Below, piece by piece: positions 32,001-39,744 of a stretch of 44,823 nucleotides of DNA. Location of the stretch: positions 1 through 44,823 of IMG/VR virus record IMGVR_UViG_3300042888_000786. The stretch is one strand, 5' to 3'. The notes under the pieces are model-generated. The model made no database searches, was not told the origin of the DNA, and saw only the letters and a list, made by a program, of their open reading frames with translations. This stretch comes from a virus. The position numbers were made by a program, and so were the translations under genes. Each line of letters starts with the position of its first letter. Position 1 is the stretch's first letter.

Positions 32001-34069
32001 ACCTTCTTGCCCTCTCTGGCCGCTAGGAGAATTGCGTCACGCATCTCAAGATGTATGCCGGCCTTTTGGGAAATAATACCACTGAGTCTATTAAGAACCT
32101 CTTCCGGAGCCTTAACCATTCGAAGGGGGTCACGCTTGTGAGGAACTCTGCCCCTGCCTTCGTAGGCTCTCTTAATGGCCTCGTAATCGTCAATTGTTTC
32201 TCCGTTAATCTTTCCTTGTGCTTTGATGTCGTCAATCATTGCCTTGATTTCAAGGTCAGCCATTCCTTCGGCAAACGGAACGCCTTGGCTGGACAGGGTA
32301 TTCAGTCTTTCGAGTGTAACGTCTAGACTTTCCTGAAGACCAATTCTTTCAAGGAAGTTCTTAGATACGCCAACACCTCTGGCACCTCTGAGGGTAAGAG
32401 CCTTGCCCATTCTGAATCCGCCAGCAATAAGGGCTGCACCTTCGAACGGAGTAAGCCAATGGCTACCATTTTCGTGGTATCTTGTATCCATCACTGAAGA
32501 GCCAAAGATGCCTTCCTTTGAAAGATGGTGGTGCCAAGCAGCGTAGTCAGCACCAGTGTTCATGCCTTGCATCTGCAACTGTTCGTAAATCTGACCGACT
32601 GGAAGGGATGAATCCGGGTCAGCGGGGCTGAAGTCGGCACCAATCCAAACTCTGCCAGTATGGAAGCCGTTGATGACTCTCATCGAATAAGAGTTAGGGT
32701 CAGAATTGACCGCCATCATTCCAAGTCCAATACCACCTGTAACCATGGAAGACAGGACTGTTAGGGCCGACGACAGGCCTCTGATGTCCTTTTTGAACGC
32801 ACCCTTTGCATCAAGTTCCTTTACTTCCTTGGCAACTTGAATGAGCAAGTCAGGCATCTTTTTCTTTGCATCTTCGTCAAACAAGTCCATATCAACGGCA
32901 CCTGTTTCACCAAACTTCTTTTCTACCATGTGAAGTGCGGTGTCCTCTGTAAATCCGTCAAGGACTTCTCCGTTCGCTCTGGCAGAGGCAAGAATTAGCA
33001 ACTTGTCCGTAAGGGACTTCTTTGCATCTTCGTCTTGGAAGTCGGGGCTCCAGTCGATTTCCGGGTCGCCAACAGACGAAACGGACGTGTAAACTGTCTT
33101 TATTACGGAGTCCACCAGCATCTTCCCGACAGAACTAAAGTTCTGAGAAAACCTATCAACAAGCGGTGTAAGGTCTGGGTGCTTTTCGACCCAGGCATTA
33201 TACTCTCTGAACATCTTTTGGTGTTCTGTGTTCTTGGGATTAATGCGGAATCCACTTTCGTCCATGTTAATCTTCAACTGGGACGGATGCATGGTTCCCT
33301 TGTATTTAGCCATGAACTTCTTTTGAAGAAGATGGAAAGGGCTGGTTTCATACTTGCCAGCATACTTACTGCCATAACCAGCCTTGAAGAACTCTTCCTC
33401 TGTCTTGTTTGCAAACATCCCTGGAATGTTCTTCATCGCATCAAACAGTGCTTCTGGGGCGGAAAGTAGAGAATCGTCAGACTCTATGAGTTTAGAAAAG
33501 CCAGCCTTTTCATACTTATCGGCATACGACTGTGCTCTGAGTTGTGCTCTGGCAAGGCCGCTTACAACCTCAACGTCAGTCTTGCCAAACGAAGTAAGGT
33601 AACTGGAGAAAGGATGCAAAACCGGCTCCGCCTTATCGTGAGAAATGTCCTCTGGCTTGTGAATGTTTAAAAGTTTATCAGTAAGGCCTCCGGGCGGAGG
33701 GACTCCTCCCATCATTCCCGACCTATTAATAGTCCATCTTCTATGTCTATCCGCAACGGACTCCTTATCCTTTAGTGCATACTTAACCTTGTTGTGAATA
33801 ACGACACCCTGCGGATTGCTCCCGTCGGTAATGTTGGCAAAGGCCTGTGAGTTGGCTTCAGTTCCGACAATGGTAAAGGCAGGTTCAATGAACGTGTCTT
33901 CACCCTCTTGAATCGGAATAAAAGACGGCTTAACCTCCCTGTTTTTCGCAGCCTCAACAGCAGTTCTTACTGTCAAATCTGCCGGAGGTGCATCAACTTT
34001 AGAAGGTTCGTTGGGATTTCTGACTTCAACAGGCAACTTTGTCGGAGTCTTTTTAATCGGTTCAGCCAT
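26030..34069 (-). CDS. Giant internal virion (ejection-type) protein
   Basis: About 2,679 aa from ATG 34069 ('MAEPIKKTPTKLP'); an ATG 24 bases upstream is possible. It alone takes 18 percent of the genome. Mostly hydrophilic and helical, with Pro-rich ends and one Gly-rich hydrophobic stretch near residue 450 ('SSMVTGGIGLGMMAV'). At about residue 1380, 'REEIAHAIFYTE' resembles the zinc-peptidase HExxH motif but has Glu for the first His. Giant proteins between the tail genes and the lysis cassette in podoviruses are usually ejected with the DNA. I see no RNA-polymerase motifs of the N4 type. No named family. Confidence 0.75.
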   Translation of the reverse strand: MAEPIKKTPTKLPVEVRNPNEPSKVDAPPADLTVRTAVEAAKNREVKPSFIPIQEGEDTFIEPAFTIVGTEANSQAFANITDGSNPQGVVIHNKVKYALKDKESVADRHRRWTINRSGMMGGVPPPGGLTDKLLNIHKPEDISHDKAEPVLHPFSSYLTSFGKTDVEVVSGLARAQLRAQSYADKYEKAGFSKLIESDDSLLSAPEALFDAMKNIPGMFANKTEEEFFKAGYGSKYAGKYETSPFHLLQKKFMAKYKGTMHPSQLKINMDESGFRINPKNTEHQKMFREYNAWVEKHPDLTPLVDRFSQNFSSVGKMLVDSVIKTVYTSVSSVGDPEIDWSPDFQDEDAKKSLTDKLLILASARANGEVLDGFTEDTALHMVEKKFGETGAVDMDLFDEDAKKKMPDLLIQVAKEVKELDAKGAFKKDIRGLSSALTVLSSMVTGGIGLGMMAVNSDPNSYSMRVINGFHTGRVWIGADFSPADPDSSLPVGQIYEQLQMQGMNTGADYAAWHHHLSKEGIFGSSVMDTRYHENGSHWLTPFEGAALIAGGFRMGKALTLRGARGVGVSKNFLERIGLQESLDVTLERLNTLSSQGVPFAEGMADLEIKAMIDDIKAQGKINGETIDDYEAIKRAYEGRGRVPHKRDPLRMVKAPEEVLNRLSGIISQKAGIHLEMRDAILLAAREGKKVVYTPKTMEIINRGRKALQEANPDVDWNVVPDSVIYERIRNNSIPLTKGVETISQNEARAMSQEVGRTWRRVDAKDLAGYERGQALPIQVNWLYDNFAVNFLTGSLKTGSRFANWIDELEKTYGNPRSGMNAIGKVSSAPGVSASTLQANGNGLFRFAMANAIIPGLRFMGTLGEVGEFLQEFETMNQRALGHDFNSTLLGMRNVYNQEIRKLLVRRAAMKGGDWEAIRKRLIEKGETVALDEPQLISSSFNAEKEVIQIDSKIALLEEKSLWAKNLHAIGANGVFAGATKLFRDGMVSSSSNELLLGVTDNFAGFGGGTAYAGFGSTTNAITSGWTAHFGRQKIMRERTNHDFHELRNRLNDMGHDPAGDVQRMKLLKVMMAARDKADVIAQTKGEKASEVFFAREIATIANLYRTNADIQITNADVRQGLVALMEGLQMQDPDFVEEMKTHYLNTAHKMGMKGEAATAYAKQMLNAVTESNAATVRSGTIGKERGLLEAKKQRLIETVGEESRTLVAGAEILAREAGLNVEQLFSDGFHTNVTQPENVDTTSYGIPHKGKARPAPFGGTDTPMPEIIGGVDTSGMTGPVIEKLKAFRVEFKRIKNIEVENNNQIKSINEQLTALADEAGQLGRTKRVAPFREGQTTINPLDNSSFTSHKNGITVWEKDGRTTVFVDEDKFSVADAREEIAHAIFYTENMKDSRAQLRNMILGEITVDANGTRQVKAPPVIAPTIEKSLALMDKFVDAHASTLSESDAVWFKATWNRGKKNFERNADDTRLMQSVFVEFAGRLYQARMELAGPHIGRSGQQGSSAEGSIEMGSTPIRQKQISGEDRETVLKKMTSGSRLMSKLIMGDLRVEDIVNDGNPINATDVDLDGKHTNAKFGDGGGIRDAAQFILAFGAGGKLEQMWRALSEERLTMMGFIKSGNNSKDYTKFWEHGKIRHPVSGELLDIDPALMGWAEQMIAHTRNRGSSQDVDSLTDLESVFNEREDTSDGAKRRRLMWALASGRKKFINPETGQFRASLAEMMHAEWQPLGSLIQRIITPRVGEDGEWSGMKVKKTVDGKTVLIGAPNAAQTKRIIQHIKENFGQYSEGNEVVMKNIAIFLEAIADGNWKDPNAKPVSEGGAPGWTQVFIAEYSGVWQGKGVGTTKKTKVGGTAPQQRMLVPLRVIIRDSNLDAIGKKKTPNEESGEMPGMPEMYFEMYDPVAGNTARENAWNGNLFDAGGSRYWSENQIRKMFGDSKKNLKAACDLVLENYQQGGSISRKSTERPPQESWEVLLDLADGNPGEAKKMASMVNRILGFQQTDFMELNALEQQLIKSKGRGLSGKKEQRLEDLREKFDEENADDNGVSPLEKIGIKERQMAAFYGERPNLYGQSPMRDTQSPISLFRADRFTGEAVAHVNDAGQPHKVRWNQFTQGWGNANYASQNWVPMAPKQLADTGTGYNTGHRTIVEGMTHKSGYSLFKMEDPQPADPNKKPNSEYFLLDPNRKLVGRGYRNKDTALDAAEEHAQGATLPPETANSIEIALKEAGWNPKGINFAGRIRSTFVSADGQWRAERQYAGDAKGYDLIDVKSGIVVAEGIKLGLRSDRKTPMVEDLNAAVEAAVAGGTVKLKMSEAFQAKIKETRGLSDWTIIHQDGKKKQVFFASGNPVYYDVRRRFAEVLGWKKVNEITKEMRKALGDDVVATDSQAVIRWVEDWTHSWHSDQLRQMAERASSDARLELEDVNRTERELSALRHGEQLTWTKPVEPNKPKAGASSKDIEKFNKAMAKFNEESIAWTKHQKAVDEMPLSEGEVNFMLEYSKSLKTRTDEFLRLATLGGALSNKGFAAARAEGPIDALTLARNAMADARVAGESIWYVENSGYIIQQLMYKADRPAFGMEISHNKLLVLGDKRADVKQANYILYAPGGQIILRAKSREEAVEEAYKNSEPQWLKNFVTNNPELNLGFTNEEAMRLRRSAVPKNQNPVPTRVPANRYDRPAQR

Positions 34070-34113
34070 TTGCTTATAGTCCTTATTTGTCAATAAATAG
34101 CAAGGATTTAATG

Positions 34114-36906
34114 CTACTTCTTGGCAGGGGTCTTAGCAGGTGCACCTCTAGCCTCAAGGGTGTCAAGTAGTCTATTAGCGTAGTCGGTAGCAATGGACTT
34201 GTTCTCGTTGCCGATAGCCTCATTGTTGGCATACACCTGTCTGGACTTGGTGTAATCGTTTCTCATACCAGTAAAGAACTCCTCGGTAACAGGGAATCCA
34301 AGAACATCGCCAAGTTGTTCGCTATACATTTTGAACGTTTCTGGCGTGGACTCAAGTTTGTTAGCAAGCATTCGGTTGTAGTGATTAAGGATTGCAATAG
34401 CAGCAAGTGCCTTGATTCTAGCCTTCTGTCTTTCGGGTCTTGTAAGAACGTCAGTAGGGTTGGGAACGATGGAGGCAATAACCTCCTGTTCATAGTTGGA
34501 AGGATTGCCCGGACCGACAATCGCTTCTCTAATCTTACCAATGAGCGTCTTTTGATATGTGGTGCCAGCAGCGTCAGAAGCCTCATACCACATTCTGTTC
34601 CAGTAGGACTTGGCCTCACCAGTCAAACCACTAGCAGCCAGTGCAACATACTTGTCGTTCATTGACTTCAGTTCACGGATAGGCTTAAGGGCTTCGTTAT
34701 ACTTAAACTGTGCATCAAGAATGCCAGTCTTAGGATTAGCAATGTTATCGGCATTAGGCATACCGGAAGACAGGGTGGTAATTATGTCATAACGCTTTGT
34801 CTTTAGCAGGTGTGCCATAAGTTCAGGTGCGTCCAATCTGTCTTGGTAGGTCTTCTGAACCCTATTGCCAAATCTATCAACTGTCATTATAGGCTGTCCA
34901 TCCTTATCGACCATAGGAATTGCACCAGTCTTGTTTTTAATGGTCTTAAGTTTGCTGGCAATAAATCCATTTGTCATAGCAGCGTGTTCTGGTTCAGTTC
35001 CAATCCAACCTTCCCTAATAACACTGACTGCCTTGGACTGTTCGACTCTGCCGGTTGCAAGGTCTTGAGCAAGTTTATCAACCTTAAGTTCTTGCTCAAC
35101 GGCATTACGCTTAGACTCATAGGCCTTAAGGTCTATGTCGTAATTAGAACTCATAATCTGATTCTGCTGTGCCTTCGCTTGAATCACAGTCAATTTCTTC
35201 ATTTCAGAACTAAGTTGATTCTTGTATGCGGTTTCCGTGTCAGAGCCTGCAATGAGAGGATTGGCTAGCCACTTGGACAGTTTTGCGATTGTCTGTTCTG
35301 TGTCGAGAAGTTGCTTGCCGACGTTATCAATTGATTCCTGCAAGCCGATAGGCTTCTGAGGTGCACTGCCAATGCTTTCAAATCTGCTAGCAAGTCTGGC
35401 TGTGGCGGTAGCCTCAAGAGCCACATTTGCATCAGCAATAATCTCTTCTTGGTTAGCCTGTTCTCCATTCACAAGGAATTGAGACGGATACATTCCAAAT
35501 GTCTGCTGGAACGACATAGAGAAGTTGTTGGCGGTAGGGTCGAAGCCCTTGTAGGTCTGGTCTGTGTTTCTCTTTACGACAGCCCAAGCAGCGGAAATCT
35601 CGGGAAGGTCAAAGGCGTTTTCGGGAACTCCGAACAAGTCTCTAGCACTGTCACGTTCTTCCTGAGAAGGCTTGACCAGTTTGTGGCTTCCTCCCTTTAG
35701 GACTTCATTAATAAGAGCCAGTTGTCTCTGGGTTCTGTAACCAGTTTCATTCGGCGTTCCGTCTGCATTCACCAGAGTCCTGCTGTTAAACATGATTCTC
35801 GGTGTCTTGGTAACGGTTCCGGCAGAATCGGTTGTTTTCTCAAAAATGATTGTTCCGTTCACAGGAACGCTGGCGGTCATGGAACTTTCAATAGCCTTCA
35901 TAGGCTCAATCTCGACCATCTTGTTTCCAAGAGGGCCAGGAACTTCCGTTCTTTCTAGAGTAGTCGGAGCAGCAGGTTCCTCAGTTGTAGTCTGAGGTAA
36001 CGGATGCGGGTCTTCGGTGTCAGAAGCATCATAGGACGCTTCAGCAAACTCAGTAGCACCATCAAGGTGCTCCTCAGGCAGAAAACTCCCGATTACCGTT
36101 TTCTTGCCCGTCGGTGAAGTTACGGAAGAAACCCTTCCGCCCACCAGTTCGACTTTTTTTGCGGAACCTCCATATGCTACTGTTTTTGTAACACCCTGTT
36201 TTTCGCCAGTAACAGATGCGGGATTGTAGAACGGAGATGTGTAATAAGAGGTAGAGCCATCTTCGGGCTTTGCAGAATTGGGGAGCGTCTTTGGGTCTTG
36301 CATCATGTTTCTGTCGCCATTGGGATGTCTCAAGATTCCGGGTCTATCAGCACCAGCCTTCTTTCGGTCAGTAAGGAAGGTTTCGTAAGACGGAGGAACG
36401 TTAGACAGGTATCTGGCAAGGCCTTCCATTGCCTTTGTCTTAAGCGGAGTAAGTTCGAGGATTTTCTTACCTGCTGCCTCCTTGTCGGCAGGAGATGCAG
36501 TTGCGTCACCTTGCACATTTTTGTAATACTGGATTTGAGCATCAATCGCCTTGCTGCTCGATTCGGCTCTCTTGTATCCGGCTTCATCAGCAGCAAGAAC
36601 TGCAGTGTAAGCCTTGTAAGTAGCCTCGGTGTCTGCTTGACCTTCCTTAATGACGTTGGCTCGCTCAGCAGCGGCTACCTTTCGTTCATTGATTGCATTC
36701 TCGCCTGTTTTGAGGGTGTTAGTCTTAGTGTTCTGCTCTTCTGCTCTGTTCTGAGCCATCATGTTGGCAATATTGCTACCAAGACTTTGGGCAGCGCGAC
36801 CCCAGGAGGACATACCCTCAACATAACCAGCGGGGATTTGATTAATAGATTCACCTTGGTATCTGGAAAACATACCACCGGGATTGGGTTGATTTTGGGC
36901 GGGCAT
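34114..36906 (-). CDS. Large internal virion protein, unknown family
   Basis: 930 aa, hydrophilic, with coiled-coil-like segments (about 55-110, 'ANVIKEGQADTEATYKAY') and a Thr/Glu/Pro-rich stretch near 290-320. No signal peptide or enzyme motif. It is followed by the giant protein and preceded by the PP-loop enzyme. Position and composition suggest a second ejection or internal core protein (like T7 gp15/gp16 in placement). Confidence 0.7.
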   Translation of the reverse strand: MPAQNQPNPGGMFSRYQGESINQIPAGYVEGMSSWGRAAQSLGSNIANMMAQNRAEEQNTKTNTLKTGENAINERKVAAAERANVIKEGQADTEATYKAYTAVLAADEAGYKRAESSSKAIDAQIQYYKNVQGDATASPADKEAAGKKILELTPLKTKAMEGLARYLSNVPPSYETFLTDRKKAGADRPGILRHPNGDRNMMQDPKTLPNSAKPEDGSTSYYTSPFYNPASVTGEKQGVTKTVAYGGSAKKVELVGGRVSSVTSPTGKKTVIGSFLPEEHLDGATEFAEASYDASDTEDPHPLPQTTTEEPAAPTTLERTEVPGPLGNKMVEIEPMKAIESSMTASVPVNGTIIFEKTTDSAGTVTKTPRIMFNSRTLVNADGTPNETGYRTQRQLALINEVLKGGSHKLVKPSQEERDSARDLFGVPENAFDLPEISAAWAVVKRNTDQTYKGFDPTANNFSMSFQQTFGMYPSQFLVNGEQANQEEIIADANVALEATATARLASRFESIGSAPQKPIGLQESIDNVGKQLLDTEQTIAKLSKWLANPLIAGSDTETAYKNQLSSEMKKLTVIQAKAQQNQIMSSNYDIDLKAYESKRNAVEQELKVDKLAQDLATGRVEQSKAVSVIREGWIGTEPEHAAMTNGFIASKLKTIKNKTGAIPMVDKDGQPIMTVDRFGNRVQKTYQDRLDAPELMAHLLKTKRYDIITTLSSGMPNADNIANPKTGILDAQFKYNEALKPIRELKSMNDKYVALAASGLTGEAKSYWNRMWYEASDAAGTTYQKTLIGKIREAIVGPGNPSNYEQEVIASIVPNPTDVLTRPERQKARIKALAAIAILNHYNRMLANKLESTPETFKMYSEQLGDVLGFPVTEEFFTGMRNDYTKSRQVYANNEAIGNENKSIATDYANRLLDTLEARGAPAKTPAKK

Positions 36907-36923
36907 ATAAGTGTAGGTTTAAA

Positions 36924-37724
36924 TTAGTCTTTCATATAGGAAGGAATTGTCTGGTTAAACCAAGGAAGTTTGTCTGAGCAGTTTTCGACCACTCCGTTAT
37001 ACTTCGGACAATATACGAACTTGTTAGCCGTATTTCTTCTATCAATACAAGATGTGCAGGCGTGAACATAGTCAACATTGGTTAATTTGTCAACTTTCTC
37101 ACCCCATTTTCCATCAACCTGTTCATATCTATCAAGGTCAATCGGAATGTTATTGGCTACAGTGTAGTCCCAGATGTCTTGATGCGTCCAGTCTCGCAGA
37201 GGGAACATCATGGTCGCTTGACCCGGAACCACTCTGACTTCCGTTCTGGTGCCAGCATCGCCACCATAGATAGGGTCGCTGTCGCAAGCCTTGTGGCCGA
37301 CCCAGACCATATCCCAGCCAGCCATAAGATTCATCTGCTTGGGACGCTTAAGCATATCAATGGCACAAACCCAAGGTTTGCCTTCCACTGGCTTGGTTAT
37401 GCCACTCGGACAGGTAACGATTGTAGTGTCAAATGAGTATACGTTCTGAACCTCAAACTCGTCATTAGTCTGCTGGAACGAGGAGGACTGGGGGTGCCAA
37501 GTGTATGACTCCAAGCCATACTCTTGTATAATTCTGTCTTGAAACTTATACTTCCAAGGCTGCCACGGCTCTCTAAAAAAGATGACAGGGAATCTACGGC
37601 CAGTCTTTAGCATCAGATGCAAAAGAACCATAGAGTCCTTGCCACCAGACCAAGCAACAGCAGAGTTATTTGACAGGGATAGGCCTCGTTGAATTATCTC
37701 AAGGCTTCTTTCTTCTTTTGTCAT
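36924..37724 (-). CDS. PP-loop ATPase of the PAPS-reductase/DndC superfamily
   Basis: 266 aa. The PP-loop 'SGGKDS' lies at 26-31, 'FPLRDWTHQDIWDY' at 174-187 matches the conserved 'PL.DWT..D.W.Y' of the superfamily, and a C-terminal cysteine set (C223, C226, C239, C249) could hold a zinc or Fe-S cluster. The 'ECGLH' motif of true PAPS reductase is absent, so an adenylating sulfurtransferase-like or DndC-like role is as likely as sulfate reduction. It lies among virion genes, overlapping its upstream neighbour by one base (TAATG). It looks like an inserted metabolic gene. Confidence 0.8.
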   Translation of the reverse strand: MTKEERSLEIIQRGLSLSNNSAVAWSGGKDSMVLLHLMLKTGRRFPVIFFREPWQPWKYKFQDRIIQEYGLESYTWHPQSSSFQQTNDEFEVQNVYSFDTTIVTCPSGITKPVEGKPWVCAIDMLKRPKQMNLMAGWDMVWVGHKACDSDPIYGGDAGTRTEVRVVPGQATMMFPLRDWTHQDIWDYTVANNIPIDLDRYEQVDGKWGEKVDKLTNVDYVHACTSCIDRRNTANKFVYCPKYNGVVENCSDKLPWFNQTIPSYMKD

Positions 37725-38527
37725 TAAATGAAGTATGCAGCGGCCACAGTTGCAACACCGCCGACAATGCCAGATTGATTCTGAGCCTTAGCAGCCTTAT
37801 CAGCATTTTCCTGCTGAATTCGGTTGGCACGGATGTTAGCAAGATACTGGGATTCCGGCTGAATGATTTGAGGACCAAGATTCTGGAAAGAGCCTTGAGT
37901 GGCATCATAAAGATTGCCAAGTCCGTAAACCTGCTGACTTTGTTGCATCGCAGGAGAGAGATAGGCTTGCTGACCAAACTGCTGTTGGCCTTGGGCCATC
38001 TGCATCGCTTGAAGACCTGTTTGCTGTCTCTGAAGCATTCTCTGGTTTCCAAGTTGGTAAGAGTTGAGAACTTCCTGGCCCACAGCCTGATTGCCTGTCA
38101 AACCTCTCGCAGCCATTGCTGACCTAGCAGCCTGTTGCGATGCCTCTTCTTCTTCTGGGCTAAGTCTTGAACCCATGCTAAGACCCATGTTGGCCTGTTG
38201 CATAAATTGATTATATGCATTTTGTCCACCAGCACCTAGGCCTTGAATGGCGTAATTGGTAGCCATGCCACCAGCACCGCCATACATACCAAGAAGTTGT
38301 CCTTGATATTGGCTCTGACCTTGATTCGCAGCACCCTGCATATCGCCATACTGACCAAGCAGGTTTTGATACTGACTACTTGTTCTTTCTCGCTGGTATT
38401 GCTGAAGTCCGGGTAGCATTCCTCTTTCTGCTTCAATAGCGGAAGGGACGATTCTTTTTTGGGCAGCGATTGCCCCAGCACTCTCATTGTAATACTGCTG
38501 GGCATCTTTTGTTAGAAATTCACTCAT
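37724..38527 (-). CDS. Gln/Ala-rich internal virion protein (ejection type)
   Basis: 267 aa from ATG 38527 ('MSEFLTKDAQQYY'); longer in-frame starts run into the fibre gene. Very rich in Gln, Ala, Gly and Met with tandem 'QYQ', 'QQAA' and 'MAQGQQQFGQQA' stretches. The C-terminus ends in a short hydrophobic segment 'SGIVGGVATVAAAYFI'. T7 gp14 and related ejected proteins share this composition and a membrane-inserting end, so an ejection protein is likely. Confidence 0.7.
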   Translation of the reverse strand: MSEFLTKDAQQYYNESAGAIAAQKRIVPSAIEAERGMLPGLQQYQRERTSSQYQNLLGQYGDMQGAANQGQSQYQGQLLGMYGGAGGMATNYAIQGLGAGGQNAYNQFMQQANMGLSMGSRLSPEEEEASQQAARSAMAARGLTGNQAVGQEVLNSYQLGNQRMLQRQQTGLQAMQMAQGQQQFGQQAYLSPAMQQSQQVYGLGNLYDATQGSFQNLGPQIIQPESQYLANIRANRIQQENADKAAKAQNQSGIVGGVATVAAAYFI

Positions 38528-38531
38528 AGTA

Positions 38532-39743
38532 TTAAAGGATTTGATTGAGGCCAGAGCCAGATTGACCAGGAATAGTGTTGGTCTTTTGTCTATAAAGAGT
38601 GATATTAATTCGGCCTGGGTCATTCCATTTATGTCTTCCCGGCAAAGTTCTCCAGTTGAGGGCCATAACTCCGTCATACACAAATGTGCCTGTCGGTGTA
38701 GTTATTGTGTGCATAGTGCCAGTGGTTCCTTCGTTTCTAATAGTAACTTGACCTTGGCACCAAGAAGCACCGCCTCTGACTCCAGTAGCAACGTAAACTG
38801 TATCAAAACTAGGATTGCTTCCAGAAACGGCACCTTGGTTTGGCGTGATTTGCCAGCCGTAAGCCCATTCTGCTCTTGTATTGCCAGAGTCAAACATGGC
38901 TTGAGTCATCGTAGTCCAGACAAACGTGTATGTTTCTCCGGGCGGAACTGTAAAAGAAGTGGTTGAGTAGTCAATCACACCCCAACCAGTATTTGGAGGA
39001 AGGATTGCAGTTCTAGAATTAACGCTAAATCCTGCATTCTCTCTTGTCAGAGGAGTCTGTCCTCCAATCTTTAGGGAACCAACGTTAACTGCACCGCTAA
39101 TGTTTGCATTACCGGCAATAAAAGTATTGCCAGCAACACGAAGGTCTTCGTTAATTACGATATTTCCATCAACATTGACTGTGGCTGCTTTCTTGTATGA
39201 CAGAGTTCCGGCTCCGGCTGCGGTTGCCACACTAAGTCCGTTGTTGTAAGTAAAAGTGTCTGCAGTAAGTGCTGTAATTTGAAACCTTCCATTATGTCCA
39301 GAGTGGGTCGCAATATAGAACTCAATGAGCGTTCCTGTCTCAAGGTTGTGGCCCGTGGAAGTGACTGTTACATTAAGTCCGTCAGAAGAATAATAGTTAA
39401 CTCCAGCGACCATAAGTCCCGGCTCTGGAGACATAAAAATGTCAGACTCATCGTCTGCATTTATTACAGAAGTTTTAATATAGCCAGCAACTACTGGGGC
39501 ACCAGTTCCCATTAGGCTTCCAACGCTTACCTGTCTAAGTCTATTTGTGGTGGACTCGGACTCGTCGTAAACAACAAGGGTGTCCTGTGCGTCAACGGAA
39601 GGAACTATGGACGAAGAAATCGGAACCTGCTCCGTGATTGACCCATTTTGGAGAGTTGCCTCTTTGACATGGCTATTGAAAGCGTAAGCGTTGATAGGGT
39701 CGCCATCGCTATATTCGAGAGGGGGTGAGATTTGAGAAGGCAT
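38532..39743 (-). CDS. Tail fibre or spike protein
   Basis: 403 aa. The N-terminal 100 residues probably join the virion. A beta-rich region follows with Gly/Ala/Asn repeats ('VNVDGNIVINEDLRVAGNTF', 'ANISGAVNVGSL'), a pattern of trimeric fibre shafts. The C-terminal domain ('PNTGWGVIDYSTTSFTVPPG', Trp and Thr-rich) is a likely receptor-binding tip. It follows the tail nozzle gene. The call rests on composition and order. Confidence 0.75.
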   Translation of the reverse strand: MPSQISPPLEYSDGDPINAYAFNSHVKEATLQNGSITEQVPISSSIVPSVDAQDTLVVYDESESTTNRLRQVSVGSLMGTGAPVVAGYIKTSVINADDESDIFMSPEPGLMVAGVNYYSSDGLNVTVTSTGHNLETGTLIEFYIATHSGHNGRFQITALTADTFTYNNGLSVATAAGAGTLSYKKAATVNVDGNIVINEDLRVAGNTFIAGNANISGAVNVGSLKIGGQTPLTRENAGFSVNSRTAILPPNTGWGVIDYSTTSFTVPPGETYTFVWTTMTQAMFDSGNTRAEWAYGWQITPNQGAVSGSNPSFDTVYVATGVRGGASWCQGQVTIRNEGTTGTMHTITTPTGTFVYDGVMALNWRTLPGRHKWNDPGRINITLYRQKTNTIPGQSGSGLNQIL

Positions 39744-39744
39744 T

